The notes: generated by a model not told the origin, from the sequence alone. A stretch of 64,000 bases of DNA from Argyresthia goedartella (GCA_949825045.1 OX463810.1:31320201-31384200); one strand, 5' to 3'; numbered from the stretch's first letter, positions 1-10,450 are shown. Numbers and translations are program-made.

Positions 1-66
1 CTAAAATTCCGTCAGACAAGTGAGTGAACGAAACGTTTAGCGAGTTGTCTAAACGTTCCTAGGCAA
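1..66. repeat. Terminal fragment of an interspersed repeat
   Basis: The reverse complement of this stretch matches 42333-42398 at most positions; both contain a GTTTAGRCAACTCG core and a GTCTGACGG / GCCTGACGG end. Two copies in opposite orientation mark it as an interspersed repeat, perhaps the end of a MITE. The window edge cuts it, so the family boundary is unknown. Confidence 0.5.
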
Positions 67-82
67 CAAGACATAAAAAATA

Positions 83-250
83 TAAATATTCTTTTATGTG
101 TACTTAAGTTTACGTTTTAAGTATTTTTTGTTGTTCAACCTAACACGATGGATAAAGGGGGCTTCGCTTCGCCCACCTCCTTTAACCTTCACCTAAGCTA
201 CCGCAATGTTTTGCCCTGATATAAGCAGTGCAAATCAGCTGTTGCCGTGA
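83..250 (+). repeat. Copy of the 'CCTAACACGA...CACCTAAGCTACCG' core repeat
   Basis: It holds the motifs CCTAACACGA, a GGGGGCTTCGCTTCG hairpin-like centre, TTCACCTAAGCTACCG and GTTTTGCCCTGATAT. The same ordered motifs recur at 3790-3950, 22445-22665 and 32190-32355, and inside two TIR elements (1098-1172 and 62112-62300). It has no coding capacity. It is either a MITE or the conserved part of a Helitron-like non-autonomous element; the ends cannot be fixed. Confidence 0.6.
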
Positions 251-898
251 CGCCATGTTGTTTTCCAACACGGCGGCTTTCGGTAAGACAGATTGTTAAA
301 CGTTTTCGACGATGCGCTATTTAAATCAAAATGCTTGGTTAAATGTTGGCATTTCAAAAACAGTCTCTAGAGAGTTAGTTAGGTGTCTGATTTAACCAAC
401 CAACTGCGACACATATACTCTCTTGTTCCCATGTGGCGCTCCCCCCTCTAGGAGGCACTCAGGCGCCTAGACACCAGGCATATTACTTAGGAAGCTATAA
501 GTGAATAGGATCCTAGTTGAGAGGATAGTCAGGTCGAACTAAGCGGGAAACGTTCCAGTAGTTTCTAAAAGAAATTGAAACCTGCCGATTAATATCAGCG
601 GTTATATGCAAGCGAAGTATCATTTAGTACCGATAGTGAGTTGCTATCATGCCTTGTAAGGGCCTCTCTACACGACACGGCTTGGCACGTGATCCGGCGA
701 CGACGCGGCTGTATCGGTGAACACTCCTCATGCTGTTTATAAAGTTCGTGATCACAAAGAGTACGGCGCGGGATAGAAGTGATAGTTTACCACAGACAGG
801 GTCGCCCACTCTACGTTATCGGATCTGCTCTAAATCAATACAAGTACCGAATTATAGTGCGTTTCATCTATCTTTCCCGTTCGTCGTTGGCATCATTT
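251..898. other. Gene-free stretch
   Basis: No coding similarity and no clear repeat were recognised. The short open frames here (up to ~70 codons, several overlapping on both strands) look like chance. Confidence 0.5.
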
Positions 899-1296
899 GT
901 ATATGTCACCGTAAGATTGTCGAAACCGTTAGTTGATAAACTTTTTTTTTTCTCGTTAGTCAGTCAACTATCGACAGATGGTAAGCTGTAGCGTACCCGA
1001 TTTCTATATGACGCGTTAGTTAATAAACTAACGGTTAAAACCGTTACATAGTAAACTGGTTTAAACTTGAATTGCAAAAGAAATACCAGGGCAAACACTG
1101 CGGTAGCTTAGGTGAAGACTAGACGGGGCGAGCGCAGCGAAGCTCCCGAAAAGTCTTCGTGTTAGGTTGACATGTAAGAACAAAATAAACGTAAATTATA
1201 AACCCTGTCGGTCTGGTTTACTATCTGTCGATCGTTCATCAACTATCGCGTTAGTTTACCAACTAACGGTTTTGACTATCTTACGGTGACATATAC
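899..1296. mobile_element. MITE with ~36-bp terminal inverted repeats
   Basis: The left end begins GTATATGTCACCGTAAGAT. The right end is its reverse complement, giving about 36 bp of inverted match with two mismatches, including the shared AACCGTTAGTT. The interior (about 1098-1172) carries the core-repeat motifs GCGGTAGCTTAGGTGAAG and CGTGTTAGGTTGACATG. A second copy with the same ends lies at 61943-62356. There is no ORF, so it is non-autonomous. The target-site duplication is not resolved because the flanks are TA-rich. Confidence 0.75.
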
Positions 1297-1357
1297 ATAT
1301 ATAGTTTACGTATTTCGTTGACGCGGTTGGAGATACCTACATGCTTGCTATTCAAGT

Positions 1358-1614
1358 TGACATTTAATTAGCTGACCGTATTTTGGGGAATGATAGTACC
1401 CATCATTATGAACAACTTTCCCCAAGAAACATATGGTCGCAAATGGAAAAAAATATTGTCCCTTAGTACATTGACCCTATCAGCTGATTACAAGTTACTA
1501 TGGGGGATCCAATTATTTTTTTTGTTTGGGATCATTCGTTTCTTCGGGAAAGTTGTTCATAATGATGGTTACCTACTATCATTCCCTACAATATGGTCAG
1601 CTGATTAAATGTCA
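1358..1614. mobile_element. MITE with ~60-bp terminal inverted repeats
   Basis: The left arm (about 1360-1423) carries ACATTTAATTAGCTGACC, then GGGAATGATAGTA and CATTATGAACAACTTTCCC. The right arm (about 1547-1612) is the inverted match with a few differences. The interior has no coding sequence. A partial copy lies at 24586-24745. Confidence 0.75.
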
Positions 1615-2935
1615 CTCTGTATAATTTTTTGAAAGCGGGGAATTGTAAATTGGGCAACGGGCAGCCGGATATTTCCCATTAGCCATTTTTTTACGATAGT
1701 TGACAATTTCACAGTACATCCAACCTAACGGTGAAGGGAAGCCTAGGAATATGTAATTTCACTAATCGTCATGACCCAGGATGTATATGAGTCTTGAATG
1801 ATCAACAAGTTAGCTGAGGTTATGTTAGGTTATTTAAAAACCATCCAAGGCGACGACTTGCTCAAACTGTTTTTCGAAAGCTCTCATTAAATTTCCTGAA
1901 TCAAAGTTAGGCAAAGGGCTCCCGATGATGTTGGCTAATCTAGCAGGTCCGTGATCATTGGTTACTTCGAGAAGAGTATTACTGTGGTGTGCAGCTGGTA
2001 GTTTAGCACAATCGCAGCGAGCGGTGTATGTACGGTGCACGGTGCTGGTATGCAGATGAGCTCGCGAGCCGAGCGAAACTCTTATCTGTTGCACGTCGAG
2101 GTTTCTCCCGAGGGGTTTGGACTCAGGGCCTGTTGTCGTTGATATTTTCAGAGCTTTATGGAAGATACCTTGCACAGTTGGCAACTTATTTATCGATGTT
2201 TGTTGTGTGGCTTCTGCTAGCGTTTAAAAAAATCTTTCCTCTTGATAATCACCTAGCAAATATTATAAAATCAGGCTTACTTGTAGTTTAGGAGTAGTAA
2301 GGAGTATTGAACTCACCGACTGGCAAGATTACTTCAAGAATAATAACAGTGCAGTTACTTGCACCTGCGTCACTCGAACGACCTCAAGCGAGCAACAAAA
2401 GGCAATAAGCTCCCGTTATGTTCAATTTTTTCGTGCCTTATCCAGCAGACTTATCCATTGCGCCCTGACCCCCAATACTTCATTAATTTTTTTGTAAAGT
2501 ATGAAGAGAGCAATAGCCGTGCGGGTCTGTGTAGGCTGGATACAGAGGCTATGTTATGACGCGCGATCCAAAAAACGAACGTCGAGTGTCGCGTTGCAGA
2601 ACATTATGATTTCGTGACAAATTGGACAACAATGGCGGCTTAGACTCGGCGTCGCTCGGCGTGTTTGCGTTCGACGATTTTTTTCGGGATCGTAAAATCG
2701 AACGTTTTATTCGTTTTACAGAATTGTCTGTTCTGAGCTTGAGTTCGCTGAAGAACAATAATTCCTGTGAGAGAGTCAGTTGATGTCTTGATGTTTTTGC
2801 TTTTTAATGGTCACGTATATAGGTAGATATAGACGTTCCTTCGAATGAAAGAGAGTTGAAGATGAAAATTTTCTTATCTTAAGGAGATGCTGTTTCCCAC
2901 AGGTTGGTGAGGAACGGGTCAATCTTGTAGGTTTA
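1615..2935. other. Gene-free stretch
   Basis: No family could be recognised. Open frames of 66-116 codons occur on both strands, overlap each other and show no domain-like pattern, so they are treated as chance. Confidence 0.5.
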
Positions 2936-3030
2936 TTTCGACCACTTCCATTAAGTCGAGGTTCATATACACAAGTTCCCATTTTGACCACTTCCCAATT
3001 CGACCACTTCCCAATTCGGTAATTCGGTAA
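2936..3030 (-). repeat. Short tandem repeat, GAATTGGGAAGTGGTC unit
   Basis: On the minus strand the 16-bp unit GAATTGGGAAGTGGTC occurs twice in tandem, with degenerate units further along. Related units on the plus strand lie around 5196-5318. It is non-coding. Confidence 0.5.
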
Positions 3031-3375
3031 CGCTGTACTTACATTCAACCCTTGTAACACGGAGCAAGCCCCACGCAGAAGAAGAGGAGGTTGTCTAAGC
3101 CATGGTTCCAGGGGGGTTCAAAAAATGTAAAAGGGGCGATGCTGCCAATTTTCACTAATTTAGCACAATAGCATTTGATTGAAGTCAGTTTTTGTTAAAT
3201 AGAGTCTGGCTAATGATATGTGAACGTGACGAAGCACCGCAAATGTAAATAATGTTACTCTCGTAATACAGTGTATACTATAAATATTAATACTATAAAT
3301 TTTTTGGGACTGACGTTCGGAAAATAAAAAAATCTGAATCTTTAATCACTGTGTTGTTATACTTATATATAGAAT

Positions 3376-3442
3376 ATTATTATTTTCACCCGTCCAGAAA
3401 TAATGACATAGATAATTATTTTCTGGGCGTGAAAATAATAAT
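3376..3442. repeat. Hairpin-forming inverted repeat
   Basis: ATTATTATTTTCACCCGTCC is followed within ~35 bases by its near-perfect inverse ending in GGGCGTGAAAATAATAAT. The arms are about 30 bp with few mismatches and a short loop. It could be a collapsed MITE or a local palindrome. Confidence 0.6.
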
Positions 3443-3639
3443 GAATGTAGTATAGAGTTGTCGCCAAAATGTTGACGACTCCATAAATTGTCGGTGCCCG
3501 GTGCGACAGAACTTGTCGCCCGGGCGCAAACGCGCTGCCCCTGTCCATTCTCGCGCCACAGTGGAAATAAGGATTCATTTTTTTTAGATTTCCTATTTAT
3601 CTCCTCTGTGCTCGCACACCATCGCATGCTGACTGAAAT
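3443..3639. other. Short non-coding interval
   Basis: It contains a GC-richer patch around 3490-3545 but no recognisable gene or repeat. Confidence 0.4.
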
Positions 3640-3965
3640 AAGGCTGGTGTCGCTTAGCAACTGTATATTTTATGGCTTGTGTTTAAACGATTACCAAAAA
3701 CGCACCTATTTTACTACCAATAATTTCTAAATGACTGCCAGAATGGATAAATGTCCACCAAATTGTGTTTGGATAAATGATCACCAAACTTCTTTTTATG
3801 TTTTGTGTACTTAAGTTTATGTTTTAAGAATTTTTTGTTGTTCTTACATGTCCAACCTAACACCAAGGATAAAGGGGGCTTCGCTTCGCTCACCCCCTTT
3901 ACCCTTCACCTAAGCTACCGAAGTATTTTGCCCCAATATTTTTTGCAACTTTTGGTGTTTTTTGG
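3640..3965 (+). repeat. ~320-bp interspersed element carrying the core repeat
   Basis: The whole stretch is matched by the reverse complement of 32188-32510. Order of parts: AAGGCTGGTG, TTTAAACGATTACCAAAAAC, two near-direct repeats of GGATAAATGnnCACCAAA, then TTGTTGTTCTTACATG and the CCTAACAC...CACCTAAGCTACCG core, ending near GCAACTTTTGGTGT. There is no ORF. The matching termini of the two copies make it a defined non-autonomous element; its class (MITE or Helitron-like) is not decided. Confidence 0.65.
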
Positions 3966-4282
3966 GTAGGGAAAAAAATAGGATAGATAAACTAAATCAT
4001 GGTAGGAGAAGGGGGCACTGAGTTGACCATGTACGGCAACCTTAGTGGGGTTAGATATTATCATCAAGTCAAGAAGAGAGGGGGTACAGTGAGGCTGAAA
4101 GTGAGTGGCATCGAGGGGAAGAATGTGTAAATTCAAGGAGTTAACAATGAATTGCAGTTTGCCTGATCGCGCATTGTTTTTAAGGAGGCATTTTTTTATT
4201 TTTTTTTATTGTATTAGGAGAACAAACAGTTTTACACACTCTATTAATAAACTTATATAATAACTTATAACCATTAATGTGT
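3966..4282. other. Gene-free stretch
   Basis: AT-rich; nothing recognised apart from a T-rich run near 4190-4210. Confidence 0.5.
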
Positions 4283-4345
4283 TCTCGTGTGATTCGTGTG
4301 ATTCGTGTGTGTGTGATTCGTGTGTGTGTGTGTGATTCGTGTGTG
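4283..4345 (+). repeat. GTGTGATTC minisatellite / GT-rich tract
   Basis: Degenerate tandem units of GTGATTC separated by variable GT runs. Simple sequence, no gene. Confidence 0.8.
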
Positions 4346-4394
4346 GTGTAGCATATGATCCCACTCGATTATAATATAGCAGAACCAAATCATC

Positions 4395-4450
4395 ATCAAA
4401 TCAAATGAACCTATTCGAAATTATTTTCGAATAGGTTCATTTGATTTGAT
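4395..4450. repeat. Perfect 26-bp palindrome with 4-nt loop
   Basis: The left arm 4395-4420 (starting ATCAAATCAAATGAACC) is exactly complementary to the right arm 4425-4450, with the loop TTAT. It is a perfect hairpin of 56 nt. The arms contain the AAATC steps seen in the LINE tails of this window. Confidence 0.85.
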
Positions 4451-4878
4451 ACAGCGAAACGAAAAAAAATCTGCGGTTGGAGTACGACCGGCTATAGTTA
4501 GCATTGATTAGATTGATATGACAGCTATTATACCAGAAGTAAACATAACCAATATTCATTATGAAACTTCCGTAGAAATATCAGAATTTCAAGGTAAAAA
4601 GTGACCATACTTCTACAACCAGTCGTCGGTACCTATGCGAATATACCTACACCTATGCAAAAAAACATACTTAAATACCATTATTTCACTTAAGGAGCAT
4701 GCAAATGTATATTCATGCCTTCTTTAGGACTCCTTTAGTGCAATCCGAGTCACAAATTATTATTATTATTATATATACTATTTTAATGTATATTTCATTT
4801 GAATCATTTGGGTGCAATAAAGACATAATGGAATTAGCGGTATACGATGTATTATATTTAAATTTGTTTAAAAACAAT
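4451..4878. other. Gene-free stretch
   Basis: AT-rich; one ATT/ATA-rich run near 4757-4780. No coding similarity seen. Confidence 0.5.
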
Positions 4879-5020
4879 GACGTGGTCGACCCAGGAAGCG
4901 CCGGAGTGACGAGCTGCGGGACCACGAAAACAACTGGTGGGAGGTGAGGAGTGGAGGAGGGGAAGAGAGGCCTTAGCCTAGCAGTGGGAAGAAATAGGCT
5001 AGTAATAATAATAATAAAAA
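4879..5020 (+). mobile_element. 3' end of an RTE-clade LINE (or a SINE using its tail)
   Basis: GAGAGGCCTTAGCCTAGCAG then TGGGAAGAAATAGGCTAG and a run of AAT/ATA steps. This resembles the end of lepidopteran RTE elements as known from the family (GAGGCCT..GCCCAGCAGTGGG..AGGCTG plus a short tandem tail). The better-preserved RTE remnant at 41336-41949 ends in a similar way. No coding part is left here. Confidence 0.6.
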
Positions 5021-7264
5021 AAACATGAAAATAAGGCTTTTAACTAAAATATACGATAGACGTTCTGGGGACAACTACATAGACTACGTCAACAAACGTC
5101 ATGATGATATGTTGCCGCTTTAAAAATCACTGACTTCAGCTTTCGCCAGCCAAACCCGAGGTCACGTTTGTTTCAGGGTTAAAGTAGTGAATGGGTATTC
5201 ACGAATTGTCAAAACAGGAAGTGGTCGAATTAGGAACTGTTCAAAATGTCAAAACGTATCATTATGAATCTTGTCATAATGGGAATTAGTCGAATTGGGA
5301 ATCGGTCGAAATGGATCTAAAGGGAGTGAATGACCCACGGAGCCCACGAGCCCACTGGGTCGCGTGCTCAGTACCCGAATCGTGACGAGTGGTGCGCGAC
5401 GCCACGCCGCGCCGCCGCCGCCGACTCACTTCCCAGCTAGGACCACCATTCGTTCACCTTCTTAGACCACGAAAAAGATCTTACACTCATTTGTCAGTCA
5501 TGTCTTTTAACATCACTATCCGCGGTATGATTTATGACGTAATGACATCCTAGATTTCTGACGTGAATAACTCTGATCTGCACCCATAGCATGTTTACCC
5601 CCGCGGGGTGTAGCGACGAGGAAAAGTGAGAGCAGAGCTTTACGCTCGAAATTGCTCAGTTCCTCAGTTTCCCGCGTCGGGAAAGCGTTCGTCAACGTGC
5701 TCCGGGGGCAGATCTAACTTGGTATAACCTTACTTATAATAACTCTCAAAAAACAAGTAAAACTCAGCATTTTCGGTATTTCAATGTCTGGCAGCTGGCT
5801 GGATATCCTCACTGTCAGCGTTCGCCATGGTAACCCTACCCGGCTAGTTCACACGCTGTGAACAGAGACATCTTAGTTTAGTTTTTGTTTACAGTGTGAT
5901 TTGGGCTTCGACTCCGACATCGAAATCAAATGGTTATCTGTCAGGGTCACTTTTGTAACTATAGCGGACAAATATTAATAAACTCTCTTTTGAGACACAT
6001 TTAAGCCAAACCGCATTAATACGTAAACAAACGGTGGCTCACATATCTACACTAGAATGCTTTGCTACTTTTTGAGTACATTTTAATACTTTCCAAAACG
6101 CGAACGACTTTAAAATGTATATTTTATCTACACGTCCAAAGCTTAGTCACAGGATCCGGTTCGTACAATGGCAGATCCATTACCATCCCACGTGGGAGGA
6201 ACCAGTACATTGGGGAGAATTCTAGACCACACTTACCAAATTTAGTGACTAAAATAAATGTATGTTTCTCGTATTCATAGTCTGTTTTAGACCACTACAC
6301 ATATACTAAATCATGATATACGATATATACATTACAAGTCATTCTAATAACGTGTTAGAATTCAATTTATATATAATTTACACCTCACAAACAATAGAAA
6401 GGCATATTTTATATTTGATCGGTACACTCCAGAATCGTTGCCATTGTAGGTTCATTAGCTTCAACCACCAACATTATGATCTCTATGGAGTTAGAATTAC
6501 GACGCAATTGCTTGCCATCAGCGGAAGTCTTGGGTAAATAGTCCGGGGAATTAAATGCCATTCGAAAAGTAGTAAGATTGCTCAAGCGGCGTCTCAGCGC
6601 GAGTTATGTCCCAGTGGAGCTCTGTGCAGAGCTTCTTTGGTTCGGCTCTACAGGGGTTTGTAACAAAAAAAATGTCGCGTTGGCCACCAGCCCGACGTGA
6701 CACCCTCCAATCAACCCGCACTGAGCCAGCGTGGTGGAGTATGGCTGGTATTCCGATAAAGTTCGTTGCCCCTCGGTTTGGAAATTGATGGGCTACATTT
6801 ATTTATTAAGAAACGGTACTTGAAGTTACGTCGCGTTCTCACTGTTCAAGTTTAGTTGTTCAGTGTTCAGTTGGGAAGTTTTGTTGTCAACAATATGCGA
6901 GTGCTAAATGGAGCGTTGATTGGATTAGTTCCTGGTATACTCAGTTCGGTGTCACTTCCCGGAACGTTTGAAAAAGATACTGGAGTTGTTAAATAATTTT
7001 AAGTGGGGTAATAAAATAAGATGGGCTTTGGTAGGGCTAGACAGAGACGGCGTGTATGGGACACCTTTGTCCTGTAGTGTAATATCTCCTAGACAGGGCT
7101 AGGAAGCTATTTGGCAGGGTAATTATGTGTTTCTCTGCGTCTAGAGATCCTTGTGCAGACTATCGCTTGACATTGTCAGTATGCGGTCCTGTCCACCATG
7201 ACTTTTTTTAAATAACCTAGTACCTATTTAAGGTTTTGACTACCTCTCTGGTCTATTTCTGATG
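5021..7264. other. Long gene-free stretch
   Basis: No gene could be supported. It holds degenerate GAATTGGGAA..GGTC units near 5196-5318, a GC-rich patch near 5380-5425 (GCC-rich, next to CCCACGAGCCCACTGGG), and a second GC-richer patch near 5600-5710. Open frames are under 80 codons and show no family pattern. Confidence 0.5.
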
Positions 7265-7355
7265 CAGAGGATATCACTGGCTGTATAGCGTAGTAATGCT
7301 GCCAGCGTTATTGAAACCTTTGGCACCAGAATTTCCCGGGGCGGTTTATTCGGTT
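7265..7355 (+). repeat. Possible retroelement 3'-end fragment
   Basis: GCGTAGTAATGCTGCCAGCG, then TTTGGCACCAGAATT and CGGGGCGGTTTATTCGG. The wording resembles 3' ends of lepidopteran non-LTR elements from memory, but there is no second copy in this window, so the call is weak. Confidence 0.25.
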
Positions 7356-7845
7356 AAGTAGGGTTCCGTACCCGAAGGGTGCCACCAGGACCCTAGTACA
7401 AAGCCTCCGCTGTCCGTCCGTCTGGCAGCGGGCTTTATCTGATGAACCGGAACAGGCAAGAGTCTAAATATTCACAAAATGTGTATTTTTGTTGCCGCTG
7501 GAGCATAATATAAACTACTCGAGATTTTATACATTAAAGGACCTCCCTTACAAGGGACTTGTTTTTACACCAGCCGCGATATAACAAACCGTAACATGAT
7601 TCATAAATATGATCGTAGATTTCGCGGAATATCACATGGTTGTGGTGGCGCAATTGGTTTGATATCGGTTTCGCAATCGGTTCGGTATCGGTTTGATAGA
7701 GTTCTGGGTTCGAATCCACGTTTGGATATACCGTACTCTTTTTGTATTATTATTTTTATTAGTTTAGTTTTCTTTTACGATGGTACGGAACCATTCGTGT
7801 GCGAGTCCAACCCGCACTTTACCGTTTTTTCTTTTTTTATGTTAC
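7356..7845 (+). repeat. GGGTTCCGTACCC repeat, copy 1
   Basis: It opens with TAGGGTTCCGTACCCGAAGG, goes on to CGCTGTCCGTCCGTC and GTTGCCGCTG, and closes with GGTACGGAACCATTCGTGTG, CGAGTCCAACCCGCACTT and CCGTTTTTT. Copy 2 at 21062-21650 has the same order. Fragments lie at 29243-29395 and 30672-30715. It is a non-coding interspersed repeat known to be common in Lepidoptera. This copy contains a tRNA-like insert (7636-7735). Confidence 0.7.
7636..7735 (+). repeat. tRNA-like (A box/B box) segment inside the repeat
   Basis: TGGCGCAATTGGTTTGA resembles an RNA polymerase III A box and GGTTCGAATCC a B box, about 60 bases apart. That is wider than in a tRNA, and the space between is filled by near-repeats of ATCGGTTT. 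It looks like the head of a tRNA-derived SINE or a decayed tRNA copy. No cloverleaf was established. Confidence 0.4.
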
Positions 7846-8017
7846 ATATATTATAATTATTGCTTAGTCTTTGACTAAGCGTTTGTGGATAGTATTTTTT
7901 TTATATTAATTTTTAAACAAGTACATAAATGAAGCCGGATTAACCTTGCAATTATACTATTGTTTCTACATTTTGTTTGTGTGTTTTATTCTAATACAGT
8001 TTATTCTAATACAGTAT

Positions 8018-8118
8018 GTGTATCGTTGTTCTAGTACCCAAGATACAGGGAATCCTAGTTTGGGGCTAGATCAATGTGTGTAAATGGTGTCCAAGGTATT
8101 ATTATTATTAGTTTATTA
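8018..8118 (+). repeat. SINE-B 3' tail, 5'-truncated
   Basis: TAGTACCCAAGATACAGGGA, then ATCCTAGTTTGGGGCTAG, ATCAATGTGTG and an ATT run. It equals the 3' part of the longer minus-strand copies at 53766-54028 and 60989-61220. The tRNA-like head is missing. Confidence 0.7.
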
Positions 8119-8509
8119 TTATTCTTGAGTGAAGGGTATAAAGACCGTTGGTATCCCAATAGAAGAGAGAGATTATGGCGTCGAAGGCATAGATAGATGC
8201 CAAACGAGTCTACAAGTCATTGAACTCGCATTGTATTGAATTACGGACTACAAAATATAATCTACAGCTTCAACTCAAGCGAAGGTCGCTTGCTAAGAAT
8301 GTTTGGAAGTATATAATACGCCATGGCATAGAAGACTTGTTAAGCAGAGCTTTAGAAGTATAGAAGAAGGGGTGGAATTCTGCTATGTCCTTTGCTCTCT
8401 ACCTCACAGTTTGAAGATCTTTGGCACCTACGTAGGTCTCATTTGAGTAAGCAAAACTATTAAAGGCAATCAATCTTTTTTCTTCTTCTGGTGCCATCTC
8501 CTATCGGAG
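8119..8509. other. Gene-free stretch
   Basis: No recognisable gene or repeat. Confidence 0.4.
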
Positions 8510-8840
8510 GTCAAAGTCAGGCAAATTTATTTATTGCTGTAGATATTTACATATAATTGGCAATCGTCATTTTTTTGCCTCCTTTCTATATTGGACCACT
8601 GTGGGAGAAGTAGGGCGTAGAAACTCAAACGGATTAATTTTTAGATCTCTTTTAAAAATTGCTTAACTAATACAAATATTACAATATTAATTATTATAAG
8701 CAGGAATAAATAAATTACAAAATTATTAACAGCAAGGACTGTATTGAGCTAGTTTTACCCCATACAGTCCCATCATTTAAGTAATCTTGAACATTGTAAT
8801 ATCCCTTTTTAGACACAGGCGCTTTAATATACTTTTCACA
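8510..8840 (-). mobile_element. Jockey-type LINE 3' end
   Basis: It belongs to a family with copies at 9935-10345, 52640-53000 and 62484-63178. Read on the minus strand it holds an AAAGGGATATTACAATGTTC step, a CCCATACAGTCC-type block and a 3' untranslated part with CACAGTGGTCCAAT. In fuller copies the upstream part codes for the C-terminal end of a reverse-transcriptase ORF (KVSNSFKGxC..YYNKIP). Only the last codons and trailer remain here. Confidence 0.65.
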
Positions 8841-9356
8841 CCTTTCATTCGGAAAAGTAAGTTTTGCTCCACGACGAGAGGGAGCAAAATGCTACTTTTC
8901 TGTTCAAGCTACTTTTTTAATTTATTTATTGGCATGTAATTATGAAATTACATTACAATCGACAACGATGACGCAGTCGATTAAAAACGAACATGGTTCA
9001 AGTTTTAAATTTAACAACGTTATATCAAAATTTATGAATTTTTCGTAATATTAAAAAAATGTCACATTAAATTATATGTTTTACTGAAATCAAAACTATC
9101 GATGACTGTTATTGTGATATAATGAATATTGATATCCGAAACCATTGTAATATTCGATTCGATTATTTTTAAACAATATTAAAAGTACACAGGAATATTT
9201 TATCTGTGGTGACCTTTCCCTAATCCTTTACAATCCATCATTATATAAAAAAAAATGTTTACGTTGTTCGATTACTGTAAAAGTGGTAAAAGTATAGTTA
9301 TTTAGTTTTTTTAGAGCAATTTAAATTTTCCTCATAGTCGGTGTGAAAAGTTGAAT
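8829..9356. mobile_element. Probable MITE with a gene-free interior
   Basis: ACTTTTCACACC at the left returns inverted as GGTGTGAAAAGT at the right, followed on both sides by a spaced GGAAAA/TTTTCC match. Next to the left end lies a hairpin (8853-8899): AAAAGTAAGTTTTGCTCC pairs with GGAGCAAAATGCTACTTTT around a 10-nt loop. The interior is AT-rich and non-coding. The left boundary overlaps the LINE end by about 10 bases, so the exact edges are uncertain. Confidence 0.5.
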
Positions 9357-9394
9357 GTGTCACTCAGGAGCAAAATTATTTTCGTCACGGGTAA

Positions 9395-9660
9395 AATACT
9401 AATAGAAGACATCGCTTTTAAAGGATCTATCTAATATTATTCGAGATATGGGATTCCGATTTATAAAATCAGAGAATAATCGAAAAATATTGTGGAAAAT
9501 CATGACGTCCGTTTAAAAATAATAAAATACCTGAGACAAATCCGGAAATCAAGAGCTGCCGGTAAATATATCGTTAATTCAGATGAATCATACGGGTGTT
9601 TGGATGATCGATGCAAATACTTAGAGCAAAGCAGTAAAGACCATTTAGAACAGTGAGTCA
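9395..9660 (+). pseudogene. DDE transposase fragment (IS630/Tc1-like), degenerate
   Basis: Conceptual translation gives a stretch starting GFRFIKSENNRKIL, then after a frame change ENHDVRLKIIKYLRQIRKSR and a segment ending IVNSDESYG. This is the region around the first catalytic Asp (SDES, compare YxDET/DES in the family) of DDE transposases of the Tc1/IS630 type. Upstream codons are interrupted by stops and the C-terminal half is missing. A C-terminal fragment of apparently the same family lies at 14545-15018. The family assignment is from motif memory. Confidence 0.55.
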
Positions 9661-9934
9661 TGTTTGATGTAGCAGTTGCATAAAAAAGGTATTATAAAGC
9701 TTATATTTTTTTTTATTAGAATTAATTTTGAAATAAATCAAATATTGTTTATTTTTGCAATTATTATTGATTAACTGTGAATTTTCGCCAAAAACAATAA
9801 ATCATCAATAAATAATAAACGGTAAGATTCGCCATAGGCATATTTGGCTCACATTTGCATCGATCTACCAAACACTCCATATCTTCACAGTAAACACACT
9901 AAAAATAAAATTCAGCCGACAATAGTTTAAATCA
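9661..9934. other. AT-rich interval with inverted match to the DDE fragment
   Basis: Around 9850-9895 lies an inverted near-copy of the stretch 9590-9625 (shared GATCGATGCAAAT). This suggests a partial inverted duplication. Otherwise nothing was recognised. Confidence 0.45.
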
Positions 9935-10345
9935 AATCAAAATGTATTTATTTGCAAAAGTAGTTTTTTGCCTCTTCTCTACATTGGACCACTGTGGGAG
10001 TGGAAAGGGCAAACTCCCACAGATTGATTTAAAGATCTCTTTTGAAAAATGGTTGTGTTTAACTAATATAAATATAACAATATTCATTATAATAAATAAT
10101 AGCAGCAATAAACAATAACAAAATTATTTAGAGCGAGTTCTGTGTTGAGTTGGATTGACACCATACAATCCTGATATTTCAGTAATCTTGAACAGTGTAA
10201 TATCCCTTTTTCGACAAAGTCGCTTTTACATGGTTTTTAAACTGAAATGATAATCTCCAGAGGTATCTTGTTGTAGTAGAAAACGCAATGACCCTTGAAA
10301 GAATTGCTAACTTTCGCGATTCTAAACTGGGGCGCAAGTAGTATG
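9935..10345 (-). mobile_element. Jockey-type LINE 3' end with C-terminal codons
   Basis: The minus strand encodes a decayed KVSNSFKGHCVFYYNKIPLE segment, then a frame-broken lysine-rich end (EKGYYTVQDY). After this come the trailer blocks shared with 8510-8840, 52640-53000 and 62484-63178. The tail is AAATCAAATC-like at 9935. The KVSNSFKG..YYNKIP pattern also ends the longer copy at 31573-32180, which ties the family to non-LTR retrotransposons. Confidence 0.75.
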
Positions 10346-10450
10346 GGATTATATCTTAAATTAATTTTACAGCAAATAAATTGACTTGCTAAAGTTACTT
10401 AGTATGTCAATTATTAAATAAGTTACCTTATCGAGTATCGAGCATTTTAC

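Noticed and set aside
1834..2291. Overlapping frames of 116 and 87 codons on opposite strands
   Set aside because: No protein family pattern, no splice or promoter signals, overlapping antisense frames; treated as chance.
4283..4345. CRISPR-like array of GTGATTC units
   Set aside because: Units are short, unevenly spaced, without unique spacers; it is a GT-rich minisatellite in eukaryotic DNA.
2936..5318. GAATTGGGAAGTGGTC units at 2936-3030 and 5196-5318 as a regulatory array
   Set aside because: Copies are few and degenerate and resemble simple-sequence decay; no neighbouring gene to regulate.
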